Source: an uncultured Glaciecola sp. (GTDB lineage: Bacteria; Pseudomonadota; Gammaproteobacteria; Enterobacterales; Alteromonadaceae). Taken from it: 64,000 nucleotides of DNA. The position numbers were made by a program, and so were the translations under genes. Positions 20,084 to 28,270 of this stretch are shown piece by piece. Numbering within the stretch: position 1 is the stretch's first letter; the number at the start of each line of letters is the position of its first letter. Location: positions 558,001 through 622,000 of the forward strand of contig NZ_CALJHY010000003.1 in the NCBI RefSeq assembly GCF_937770335.1. Reading direction: 5' to 3'. The notes below the pieces were generated by a model. The model was not told where the DNA came from. It saw only the letters and a list, made by a program, of their open reading frames with translations, and did no database searches.

Positions 20084-20306
20084 CGCTCTCTTTACTGAAA
20101 TTGGCTTAGTTCAATCTTGCAGTCTAGTTATTGACAAAGTCACTGGCAAATCCAAAGGCTTCGCGTTCGTTGAGATGCCCAAAATTGGCGAAGCTAAAAT
20201 TGCCATTGGCAAACTTAACAACATTGAGCTTGATGGAAGTAAAATACGGGTTAAGAAGGCAGAGCCAACATCAGCCGATGCTGATAAAAAAGACACAAGT
20301 AGTTAA
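20031..20306 (+). CDS. RNA-binding protein with a single RRM domain
   Basis: A 91-residue protein consisting almost entirely of one RNA recognition motif. RNP2 is KLIIRNL at residues 2-8 and RNP1 is KGFAFVEM at about 41-48, both with the expected aromatic or hydrophobic residues. A short charged tail follows. Such small RRM proteins are often cold-induced and thought to act on RNA structure. Because beta strand 1 begins at residue 2, the start is fixed at 20031. It converges with the HEAT-repeat gene, only 2 bases apart. Confidence 0.92.
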   Translation: MKLIIRNLARSTTQESLNALFTEIGLVQSCSLVIDKVTGKSKGFAFVEMPKIGEAKIAIGKLNNIELDGSKIRVKKAEPTSADADKKDTSS

Positions 20307-20308
20307 CG

Positions 20309-21154
20309 TTAAACTACCTTTAGTATCTTAGGTTTGCATGCATCGAGTGCATGTTGCAGTTGATATTCAAAGAACACGTCCTCTTCTAGATCCAATGTTT
20401 TCTCCAACTCAACTAGGGTTGAATATAGCCGTGGGCTGGCTATTATTTCCGCTGCTTCTACACTTAATATACTGACGTCTTCAAACGTTTTCCACTCGTT
20501 TAATAGTAATTCAATCGCGCCACTATCCTTTCTATTTGCAAGTCCTACCAGCGCTTCACCTCTGATCTCACTATCTTCGTCAAACGTGCCTTTGTGTAAT
20601 GCCTGTCGAATTTGAGGTGAATCAATTTCAATTTGTGTACCCAGCCCAAACATTGCCCAATTCCGTGTATCGAGATCTTCATCGCGAGCCAGCAACAACA
20701 TAACGTCAATAGCCTCAGATGATTCCTGACCTAACAAAGCAAAGACAACGCCATTCCTAATTTCTGTACTGGGACTTTGTGCAAGCTTAATAACGTGAGC
20801 AATCGCCTTTTCGTCACAGCGATTACCCAGCGCAACACAGGCAAAATAAACAACGCTATCAACTTTGTCTTGCAATGCCGATATCAATAAACTAACGCTC
20901 ATATCCAAAAATGTTTTATCACGCCAACCTAATTGCCCCAAAATATCTGCGCCTACTCCGCGGTCAATTGGGTCATCGCTTTTAAGGTATGCTTTTCCCA
21001 ACTCAAACTCATCTTGACCTCCCCGATAATGAACAAGTGCCAAACTAGTCTCCCAATTATTTTCCTCAATACCCCGTCTATAGCGTTCAACGACGCAGAG
21101 GCTACTTTCACTTTTGTTTTCATACTTTAAGTCAAAACGAGTTTTCACTAGCAT
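20309..21154 (-). CDS. HEAT-repeat protein
   Basis: The 281-residue protein contains successive helical repeats of about 30 residues (for example VYFACVALGNRCDEKAIAHV, VVFALLGQESSEAIDVMLL and NWAMFGLGTQIEIDSPQIR), as in HEAT/PBS-lyase repeat scaffolds. No catalytic motif or signal peptide was seen, so a protein-binding role is all that can be proposed. Its ATG overlaps the stop of the upstream hydrolase gene (TAATG), so the two are probably translated together. Confidence 0.8.
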   Translation of the reverse strand: MLVKTRFDLKYENKSESSLCVVERYRRGIEENNWETSLALVHYRGGQDEFELGKAYLKSDDPIDRGVGADILGQLGWRDKTFLDMSVSLLISALQDKVDSVVYFACVALGNRCDEKAIAHVIKLAQSPSTEIRNGVVFALLGQESSEAIDVMLLLARDEDLDTRNWAMFGLGTQIEIDSPQIRQALHKGTFDEDSEIRGEALVGLANRKDSGAIELLLNEWKTFEDVSILSVEAAEIIASPRLYSTLVELEKTLDLEEDVFFEYQLQHALDACKPKILKVV

Positions 21155-22275
21155 TATTTGCCTTTCAACTGTTGAGCAAAAAAGTAATCTAACATCGCCA
21201 TCATATTATTGAACAAAGGATTAGGTTTTGGGATAGCACAACGCTCACTTATATTGAGTTGTGTTTTATCTATTTTAAGACCTACCATCATCATGGAACT
21301 AATGACCAAATCTTGGTGGCAAATGTCGTATGAGCTGTCAATGGTCATCACTTGATGATCACCGTGTATCTTTGCCATTAAGTTCTCCACGCCAGAGTAG
21401 GGAGTAATGATATCAGCGAGTGAATGCGCAACAAAAATAGGTTTTGAAACTTTCGTCTCTACTAATAAATCACGTATTTCAAAAATAACATCAGCAAGTG
21501 TTAAGCCTGCATAGCCTGCGGCGTCGGGGTAACGATAGGGGTTTGATCCAATACTAATAAAATCACCATCGACTATTTTTGCTATCCACTTCATGCCCCA
21601 AATTTGACCTAAATTTTCTGCACTATCAGACAAGGCTAAGGCCCCCGAGAAAAGTAATAAACCATCGATTTCATCCGGATGCAGTAACATGTACCTAGTG
21701 GCGAGTGTTCCTCCCGTTGAAAACCCACCAATATAGGTTTTGTTTGAATAAGGGCGAATAAGGCCCATGATGCTATCAACATGTGCATACCAGCGTTGCT
21801 GCAAATTAGGGTCACGCATATCATTAGCCGCATTCAGTTTGCCATTCCCGGGCGTTAGAGCCACCACTACAGTGAATCCTTTATCGTTAAGATGTTCCGC
21901 GATTGAGCGAAGATAAAAAGGAGAGTCAGATAAGCCGTGAAATAACACGATAATAGGTGCGATTTGTCGTTTGCCATTTGTACTTGGCACACCTTTCGAA
22001 TACAAAATATAAGGGGAGTTACCTTCATTTTTAAGTGCTTTGGAACACACTTTGTATTCATATAACCCAACGCTGTTTTGGCAAGGTCTAATACTACCTA
22101 ATTCGGTTTCATATAATCTAGAAAAGTCCTCGAACAGTTGCACGGGCAAAGCAAGTCGATTGGCATCAAGTTCCTGAGCTTGAACTGAGCAAACCCAAAA
22201 CAACACAAGCATCACTAGAGCGCGGGTTGTAAAATGTTGCAATGTAGCCATTTTCCCGATACCACTGTCCATCAA
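21154..22275 (-). CDS. Secreted alpha/beta hydrolase
   Basis: A 373-residue protein with an N-terminal hydrophobic signal segment (about 15-33, ending SVQAQ), so exported. The alpha/beta-hydrolase fold is indicated by VLFHGLSDSPFYLRSIAEHL near 108, the nucleophile elbow GFSTGG near 183, and a late HSLADIITP segment that could supply the acid. The catalytic histidine is probably in YDICHQDLV. The substrate is unknown; esterase or lipase activity is a guess from the fold. It leads a two-gene unit with the HEAT protein. Confidence 0.82.
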   Translation of the reverse strand: MMDSGIGKMATLQHFTTRALVMLVLFWVCSVQAQELDANRLALPVQLFEDFSRLYETELGSIRPCQNSVGLYEYKVCSKALKNEGNSPYILYSKGVPSTNGKRQIAPIIVLFHGLSDSPFYLRSIAEHLNDKGFTVVVALTPGNGKLNAANDMRDPNLQQRWYAHVDSIMGLIRPYSNKTYIGGFSTGGTLATRYMLLHPDEIDGLLLFSGALALSDSAENLGQIWGMKWIAKIVDGDFISIGSNPYRYPDAAGYAGLTLADVIFEIRDLLVETKVSKPIFVAHSLADIITPYSGVENLMAKIHGDHQVMTIDSSYDICHQDLVISSMMMVGLKIDKTQLNISERCAIPKPNPLFNNMMAMLDYFFAQQLKGK

Positions 22276-22301
22276 TTTTGGTTCCTTTAATTAAAGCAAT
22301 A

Positions 22302-22350
22302 TTTACAAATGAATCATACTTTACAAATGAGTCGTGCTTTACAAATAATG
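22302..22350. repeat. 18-bp imperfect tandem repeat upstream of the hydrolase
   Basis: TTTACAAATGAATCATAC, TTTACAAATGAGTCGTGC and a partial third copy starting TTTACAAAT follow each other at 22302, 22320 and 22338. They lie 27-75 bases upstream of the hydrolase start and could be operators or promoter-associated repeats. Confidence 0.7.
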
Positions 22351-22397
22351 TTCATTCCATAAAGTCCTAAGTCTACGGCATTTTATACTTTGCAAAA

Positions 22398-22431
22398 ACA
22401 AAAAAGACACAGTTTCTCAACGTGTGTCTTT
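22398..22431 (-). terminator. Rho-independent terminator of the hybrid peroxiredoxin gene
   Basis: A nine-base-pair stem AAAGACACA / TGTGTCTTT (22403-22431) is followed, for minus-strand transcripts, by a run of U. It lies 29 bases after the stop of the peroxiredoxin-glutaredoxin gene. Confidence 0.85.
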
Positions 22432-22459
22432 GCATCAAGTGTATTTTTTATGATTCGGT

Positions 22460-23212
22460 TTAGCTATGACCTTGCAAGTAAGCTTCAAGGTCGTCACTTC
22501 CACCGATACGTTTGCCGCCAATGAATATTTGTGGAACGGTATCATGACCAGACACGGCTTTTAATGAGGCTAAAGTGGCTTGTGTACCTAATATAATTTC
22601 TTCATATTCATAACCTGCGACTTTGAGCAGCATTTTGGCTTTCTCACAGAACGGACAGTTGGGTTTAGTAAATAATGACACATCCTCTGGTGCTTTAGCT
22701 TCTGGAGCTAAATAAGCAAGCATAGTGTCGGCGTCAGACACTTCAAACGGGTCACCTGGCTTATTGGGTTCAATGAACATTTTTTCTACTACACCATCGT
22801 TTACTAACATGGAATAACGCCAGCTTCTTTTACCAAAACCAATATCACTTTTATCCACAAGCATTTCCATACCAGCAGTAAATTCACCATTGCCATCAGG
22901 AATTACCGTAATATTGTCAGCTTCTTGGTCCGCCAGCCATGCATTCATGACAAAGGTGTCATTGACTGACACACAGCAAACTTCATCAACACCTAATTTC
23001 TTAAACGTGTTCGCTAATTGATTATAACGTGGCAAATGAGTAGACGAACATGTCGGGGTAAACGCACCAGGAAGCGAAAATAACACGACCTTTTTACCTG
23101 CAAATAGTTTTTGGGATGACATTTTCTTCCAGTCCTCCCCGCTTCTTATTGGCCAAGTAACGTCAGGGACTTTCTTGCCTTCTTGATTTGGTAAACGTGT
23201 AGGTTGAGCCAT
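22460..23212 (-). CDS. Hybrid peroxiredoxin-glutaredoxin
   Basis: Glutathione-dependent peroxidase fusing a Prx5-type peroxiredoxin (about 1-165) to a glutaredoxin (about 175-250). The peroxidatic cysteine is C55 in [14 protein letters not shown]; the glutaredoxin motif CPFC is at 186-189, with the TVPQIF cis-proline segment near 225. The glutaredoxin domain recycles the peroxiredoxin using glutathione, and glutathione synthetase is encoded at 52745. The arrangement and the 250-residue length match the Haemophilus/Vibrio hybrid enzymes. It is a single-gene unit with its own terminator. Confidence 0.95.
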   Translation of the reverse strand: MAQPTRLPNQEGKKVPDVTWPIRSGEDWKKMSSQKLFAGKKVVLFSLPGAFTPTCSSTHLPRYNQLANTFKKLGVDEVCCVSVNDTFVMNAWLADQEADNITVIPDGNGEFTAGMEMLVDKSDIGFGKRSWRYSMLVNDGVVEKMFIEPNKPGDPFEVSDADTMLAYLAPEAKAPEDVSLFTKPNCPFCEKAKMLLKVAGYEYEEIILGTQATLASLKAVSGHDTVPQIFIGGKRIGGSDDLEAYLQGHS

Positions 23213-23411
23213 TGTATTCCTCGATTTAGGGTATTGGGTTACATGCGTAAATATTAATAGATAGTCGCAATAATACCAGTAAAGGAGTAAGTTTTACTAA
23301 GTAGATGTTGTAAGTGGAGCTAAATATAAGAAAATTTTGATGTTTACCCAATGTCCATCTCAGCCGAATGAACAATTCCGTATCCATAATGTACACAGTA
23401 TTAAAGACTGT

Positions 23412-23448
23412 TCTATTTGAGCAAGCATATGAATAATACTCAAATAGA
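23412..23448. repeat. Inverted repeat after prsR
   Basis: Ten-base arms TCTATTTGAG / CTCAAATAGA are separated by 17 bases, 20 bases beyond the prsR stop. There is no adjacent run of U, so an intrinsic terminator is doubtful; an operator or a processed 3' hairpin is possible. Confidence 0.5.
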
Positions 23449-23467
23449 GCATATAGCTACGTTAATT

Positions 23468-24826
23468 CTATGTGTTTGCCTTTAAGTCTTCCAAGTGGTA
23501 TTTATCAATTAACGAGTAAAGAGTGGGTCGTGTTACTCCAAGCAACTCTGCTGTTCTAGAAATATTTTGCTCTGACTGATGATAAGCTCTGCGGATCGCT
23601 TTACTTTCGGCTAGTTCGCGCACTTCACGCAAATTGAGCACCATAGGTTGTGTATCTTTTACCTTTGCAATAAGGCCAAGATCATCAGCATTAATAACAC
23701 TACCTTCAGCCAACACGACCGCTGACTTTAGTTTATTTTGTAGTTCTCTAATATTTCCAGGCCAAGAATGACTCAACATGGCTTCTATGGCCTCGTCACT
23801 AAAACCTGTCGTTTTTGTACTATATTCGTCTTTATATTGATTCAAGAAAATTTTGGCTAATAACACCACATCGTCATCACGATCTCGTAATGGTGGGATC
23901 GAAATAATGATCTCACCTACCCTATAAAACAAATCTTCACGGAAGGTCTCTTCTTTTACCATACTTTGTAAATCACGGTGGGTTGCGCAAACAACGCGGA
24001 TATCCACCGGAATTTCGCTTCTACCGCCCACTCGCTCTATTATACGCTCCTGTAAGAATCGCAACATTTTGGCCTGCAAGCCTAACGGCATATCACCAAT
24101 TTCATCTAAAAATAAAGTGCCGCCTTGGGCTGTTTCAATCTTACCTAAAGTGGTTTTATTGGCTCCAGTAAAAGCACCTTTCTCGTATCCAAACAATTCA
24201 CTTTCAAGTAAATTTTCAGGAATTGATGCACAGTTGATGGCAACAAAAGGTTTTGTTTTGCGATTGCTGTGCTCATGAATACTTCGAGCAAATACTTCCT
24301 TACCTGTGCCACTTTCGCCTAACAACAGCGCAGTAATATCAGTCAGGGCTATTTTCTCTGCTTTGCGGCTTATAGCTTGAATTGCCTCGCTATTACCAAT
24401 AATTCGTCCCATAGAGGGGGTGAAAAGCGTTAATAGTCGATTTTCATTCTCTAACTCAGCTAAGTTTAACGCGCGCTTGATGAGGATATTGATGGTGTCA
24501 GAATCAATGGGTTTCTGATAAAAATCGTAGGCCCCCATATTAATAGCTTTAAGCGCATTTTCTTTTTCATTATTACCCGTCACTACAATCACTTTTGTGC
24601 GTGGCAACAAGGTCATAATTTCTTGTAAGGCTTTCAAACCCTCTGAGGCATTAGCAGGGTCAGGTGGTAGCCCTAAATCGAGTGTTACAACCGTCGGTTC
24701 AAATCGTCTAAGTTGAGCGATTGCCGAACTGCGATCTGACGCAAAAACGGTATCAAATTCAGATAATGCCCATTTCAGTTGTTTTTGAATACCTAAATCG
24801 TCGTCTACTACTAATACTTTGTCCAT
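23468..24826 (-). CDS. prsR: PEP-CTERM/XrtA-type sigma-54 response regulator PrsR
   Basis: An NtrC-type activator of 452 residues. The receiver domain (1-120) has VVDDD and the phosphoacceptor aspartate in TLDLGLPPD. The AAA+ domain has GESGTGKE (Walker A), GAFTGA (sigma-54 contact) and GTLFLDEIGD (Walker B), followed by a Fis-type helix-turn-helix (SRTAELLGVTRPTLYSLI). The PrsR assignment rests on overall similarity and on the PrsK partner immediately upstream. In other bacteria the pair controls exosortase-linked exopolysaccharide genes, none of which lie in this window. Confidence 0.88.
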   Translation of the reverse strand: MDKVLVVDDDLGIQKQLKWALSEFDTVFASDRSSAIAQLRRFEPTVVTLDLGLPPDPANASEGLKALQEIMTLLPRTKVIVVTGNNEKENALKAINMGAYDFYQKPIDSDTINILIKRALNLAELENENRLLTLFTPSMGRIIGNSEAIQAISRKAEKIALTDITALLLGESGTGKEVFARSIHEHSNRKTKPFVAINCASIPENLLESELFGYEKGAFTGANKTTLGKIETAQGGTLFLDEIGDMPLGLQAKMLRFLQERIIERVGGRSEIPVDIRVVCATHRDLQSMVKEETFREDLFYRVGEIIISIPPLRDRDDDVVLLAKIFLNQYKDEYSTKTTGFSDEAIEAMLSHSWPGNIRELQNKLKSAVVLAEGSVINADDLGLIAKVKDTQPMVLNLREVRELAESKAIRRAYHQSEQNISRTAELLGVTRPTLYSLIDKYHLEDLKANT

Positions 24827-24840
24827 CCTAATCCCTTGTG

Positions 24841-26877
24841 TTATTCCGTCACAGGTATACTTAATGTAAATACCGTTCCTTGGCCAACTTTACTATCAAC
24901 CGCAATAATACCGCCAATTTCTTCAATATAGTGCTTAGCATCATATGCACCGATGCCCATTCCTGCATTACCTTTTGTGGTATCAAAAGGCGTAAACAAA
25001 CGGGTTTCAATAAATTCTGCAGACATCCCCTCGCCTGTATCCATAACCTTAACGGCAATATAGTCCTGGCCATTATTGGTAAACCTTGATGCATTAATAA
25101 CAACAGTACCGATATCTTTAGTTGCCTGCTGTGCATTGCTAATTAGATGATACATGACATTAGCAAACTTTTCGGCATCTATTTCCACTAACAGTGAAGA
25201 CTCACAATCTACCATTGGCAGAGGCAGAAAGCCTTGGCAACGTTGCTTTACTACACTATGTAAAATAGAACCGATATCTATTTGAAGCTGATGCTGCCTT
25301 TGATTCGTTTTCTTCTCGGTTAATTGCTTGAGCATATTATCCATTCTGCTTTTGGTGTGCTCAAGTGTCTCAAATGTATCATCAATAAATTCAGGGTTCG
25401 ACTTATGCTGTTTCGCATTAGCTAGGATTAAATCAATTTGTGCCATCACATTTTTTAAATCGTGTAATACAAACGCTGACATGCGACTAAAAGCCGCGAA
25501 TTGTGCATTTTCAGCCAATGCTTTAGCTCCTTCAAACTGAAAAATATAGTTAGAAACTTGTGCTGTCACGGCATTAATATAGTCTCTCAATTCCCAATTC
25601 AATGACTTTACATTTTCGCTATTTGCATCCAGTAACACCATTCCCCATAATTTTTCCTGTCTAAAAATAGGGACAATAAGCTGGTAATCAAATGAGTCCA
25701 TCAAATAGGATTTCCCGCTGAGTTCTTCATATTGATGAGGTTTGACACGTAACTCTCCAATATCAATGATCCATGTTTTCAGCTCAAAAAAGGACTGCAA
25801 CATCTGCATTTTGACCATGTCATATTGACGGCTATCACCACCATCGATTTTCGCTACTTGTTGCCAACCATTTTTATTTAATTTTAGTAGAGCGCCGCTT
25901 TCATATTCAATCGCCTGAAGCATACCGCTAAGAGATGTTTGATAAACATCATTCAAGCTTTCTTGCTGTTCACTTAAAATCGCTGTTAGCTTTACCCATT
26001 CCACCCGATAGTCAAACTGATTTGCATAGAAATGTTTAGTAATAAAGACTTTAATTTTAGTACGAAAATTATGTGATAAAAATAAACTTAATAACAATAT
26101 TAGGGAAAGGCCGATAAGCACCAACTGTAAAGGGTAACTCCAAGAACCACCCAAAAACTTGACCAAATAGCCAACTAGAGCCATCAAGAATAAGTAACCA
26201 CCTGCAACCAGCAAGAGTGTGCTATGTAGTACCACGTCTCGACTGACAAAAATGGCGACCCCCCAATAACTAATACGCCGGATCGCAAGGATCAAAAATG
26301 GCAGTAGTCCTACAAAGATATAACCCCGCACATACACATAATTATCTCCAATTTGATTAATCATGGTTGCATTTGCATAGGTAACAAAGTCAAATAAACT
26401 CAATCCACCTAAGAAGAATACTAACGGTTTGTATGCCCACTTTTGCTCACCCGCCTGGCGATACACTATTTCCAAGATGATAAGCATTTGCAAAGCAATT
26501 AAGGTATGTAGCGAATATTGCCATAAATCAGGTAACACCGACGTTGCACCAGTGATAATGGCCACCGTCGGTAGAACTAAAAAGGAGAGTGTGATGGGTC
26601 GAAAAAATATTTCTTTAAAAGAGCTAAAATCGGATCGCAGACAAGACGCGAGAAACAACACCCAAACCCACTGACGAATGGCGTCAGCAACAAAAAAATG
26701 ACTGATATGGGATTGCCAACCCAACAAACGAATATTGCTCACTGCCCACAAACAAGTTATGAGGGTGGCGGCAACTAAAAGGTATCTTGCAATACCGGCT
26801 GTGCGTCCTGTAAAAAGCAATAATAGCAGCGCAAAGTAGCCTAGGGCTGCTATTGCATATCCTAAGTCGGCGAACAT
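24841..26877 (-). CDS. prsK: PEP-CTERM/XrtA-type sensor histidine kinase PrsK
   Basis: A 678-residue membrane kinase. Several hydrophobic helices fill about residues 1-270, then a GAF-like region (about 300-450), the H box LHDLKNVMAQ and the HATPase domain with HLISNAQQAT (N box), DTGEGMS and GMGIGAYDA (G boxes). The layout of seven or more helices, GAF and kinase is that of PrsK. It overlaps the ketoacyl synthase gene stop by one base and precedes prsR by 14 bases, forming a three-gene operon. Confidence 0.9.
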   Translation of the reverse strand: MFADLGYAIAALGYFALLLLLFTGRTAGIARYLLVAATLITCLWAVSNIRLLGWQSHISHFFVADAIRQWVWVLFLASCLRSDFSSFKEIFFRPITLSFLVLPTVAIITGATSVLPDLWQYSLHTLIALQMLIILEIVYRQAGEQKWAYKPLVFFLGGLSLFDFVTYANATMINQIGDNYVYVRGYIFVGLLPFLILAIRRISYWGVAIFVSRDVVLHSTLLLVAGGYLFLMALVGYLVKFLGGSWSYPLQLVLIGLSLILLLSLFLSHNFRTKIKVFITKHFYANQFDYRVEWVKLTAILSEQQESLNDVYQTSLSGMLQAIEYESGALLKLNKNGWQQVAKIDGGDSRQYDMVKMQMLQSFFELKTWIIDIGELRVKPHQYEELSGKSYLMDSFDYQLIVPIFRQEKLWGMVLLDANSENVKSLNWELRDYINAVTAQVSNYIFQFEGAKALAENAQFAAFSRMSAFVLHDLKNVMAQIDLILANAKQHKSNPEFIDDTFETLEHTKSRMDNMLKQLTEKKTNQRQHQLQIDIGSILHSVVKQRCQGFLPLPMVDCESSLLVEIDAEKFANVMYHLISNAQQATKDIGTVVINASRFTNNGQDYIAVKVMDTGEGMSAEFIETRLFTPFDTTKGNAGMGIGAYDAKHYIEEIGGIIAVDSKVGQGTVFTLSIPVTE

Positions 26878-28001
26878 TAACGTTTTTGAACTAATAGGCT
26901 ACCAATTGAATAACCGGCCCCAAAAGAGCAAAGAATACCATAGTCACCTTTGACTAAGTCTTCATTGTAAAGATTGAACGCAATAACCGAACCTGCAGAA
27001 GCAGTATTGGCATAACGGTCAAGCACAATAGGCGCTTCTTCAAGCGTTGCTTCCCTACCCAATAACCGCTTACTGATAAGCGTATTCATATTGATGTTAG
27101 CTTGATGCAACCACCAGCGTGTTAAGTCTTTAGGTGTCAGGTCATGTTTAGCCAAATGCTCTCTGATATGCTCGGCAGCTAATGGACAAACATCTTTAAA
27201 TACTTTACGACCTTCTTGATGAAATAACTTATCAGCACCATAAGGGTCTGTGTCATTTGCTCGGTTCAAATAACCATGATTCGATCTAATATTACTAGAA
27301 AATTGGGTAAATGCTTTTGTCGACACCACATTATATGCGTTATGACTTGTCACTGTTTCTTCGGCTTCTAAAATAATTGCAGTGGCAACATCACCAAAAA
27401 TAAAATGGCTGTCGCGATCAGTATAGTTGATTTGAGGAGAGACCAATTCAGGGTTAATCACCAACACCGTTTTAGCAGTCTCAGCTTTTATCATTTCGTA
27501 AGCGCGATGCATACCAAAAGTCGCCGCCGAGCAGGCTACTAGCATATCAAAACCAAAGCCTTTAATGCCTAATTCCGACTGCACTTCAATAGCAATTGCA
27601 GGATATGAACGTTGCAAGTATGCGCAAGACACAATGACGGCATCAATATCGTCAGCTGTTTTATTGGCAGCTTTCATCGCTTTTCTAGCTGCCTCAACTG
27701 CAATTTCTGCTTGATTTGAAAGTTGGTCGTCGCTGCGCTCTGCAATAACTGGGCGCATACGATTAATATCAAGCACACCTTCTTTTTCATAAATATACCG
27801 GCTTTTAATACCAGACGCCTTTTCAACAAATTCAGCGCTTGAATGTGGTTTTGCAACAATTTCGCCCGTTGCTATTTTGTCGGCATTTTCGGTATTAAAC
27901 TTATCTGCATAATCGTTATAACTATCAATAAGTTCTTCATTAGTAATGCTGTGCTTGGGTGTCCACAACCCGGTACCACTTATAACCACTTGTTGTGTCA
28001 T
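26877..28001 (-). CDS. 3-oxoacyl-ACP synthase III-like protein
   Basis: Thiolase-fold condensing enzyme of 374 residues, longer than FabH (about 317) through an N-terminal insertion around residues 25-90. The catalytic triad is visible: C157 in VACSAATFG, H299 in WWLHQAN, and N332 in YANTASAGS. FabH-like enzymes condense an acyl-CoA with malonyl-ACP; the substrate here is unknown. It is the first gene of an operon with prsK and prsR, which suggests a link between a lipid signal or product and that two-component system, but this is inference. Confidence 0.88.
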   Translation of the reverse strand: MTQQVVISGTGLWTPKHSITNEELIDSYNDYADKFNTENADKIATGEIVAKPHSSAEFVEKASGIKSRYIYEKEGVLDINRMRPVIAERSDDQLSNQAEIAVEAARKAMKAANKTADDIDAVIVSCAYLQRSYPAIAIEVQSELGIKGFGFDMLVACSAATFGMHRAYEMIKAETAKTVLVINPELVSPQINYTDRDSHFIFGDVATAIILEAEETVTSHNAYNVVSTKAFTQFSSNIRSNHGYLNRANDTDPYGADKLFHQEGRKVFKDVCPLAAEHIREHLAKHDLTPKDLTRWWLHQANINMNTLISKRLLGREATLEEAPIVLDRYANTASAGSVIAFNLYNEDLVKGDYGILCSFGAGYSIGSLLVQKR

Positions 28002-28193
28002 GTGTTCTGCCTTTTATTTTTTGCGCTTTTGTTTTTTTGCATAATCTTAGCGCTTTATTACATTTTTGTCATTATTGCACAAACCTAACCGAAAACAACG
28101 CAAGCATTCACCCAAAATACCAACAAAAGCAAAACACACCAAAAAGAAAGCCTTTCATTCAAAACGACGAACCTCGACCAATGAGTTGCCAAA

Positions 28194-28240
28194 ACAAAAA
28201 AAAGCGCAACCGTCGTTTAACGGTTGCGCTTTTTTTGTTT
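28194..28240 (-). terminator. Strong bidirectional-type terminator
   Basis: A 13-base-pair perfect stem AAAGCGCAACCGT / ACGGTTGCGCTTT (28201-28233) with loop CGTTTA has A-rich sequence on one side and T-rich on the other. It lies just beyond the stop of the choice-of-anchor I gene, whose transcription it ends. Confidence 0.92.
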
Positions 28241-28243
28241 TGG

Positions 28244-28267
28244 GCTTTTAGGCTTTTAGGCTTTTAA
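28244..28267. repeat. 8-bp tandem repeat GCTTTTAG x3
   Basis: Two exact copies of GCTTTTAG and a third with one change lie between the terminator and the stop codon of the choice-of-anchor I gene. The third copy overlaps the region just before the stop. It is probably a simple slippage repeat. Confidence 0.75.
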
Positions 28268-28270
28268 TAC

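Noticed and set aside
23213-23467. OxyR-binding site ahead of the hybrid peroxiredoxin
   Set aside because: CTATCTATTAATA-like sequence is present, but the ATAG-N7-CTAT pattern is not satisfied.
28081-28190. Strand-skewed A/C-rich stretch upstream of the ketoacyl synthase gene as a repeat or attachment site
   Set aside because: It has biased composition but no repeat unit or flanking duplication.
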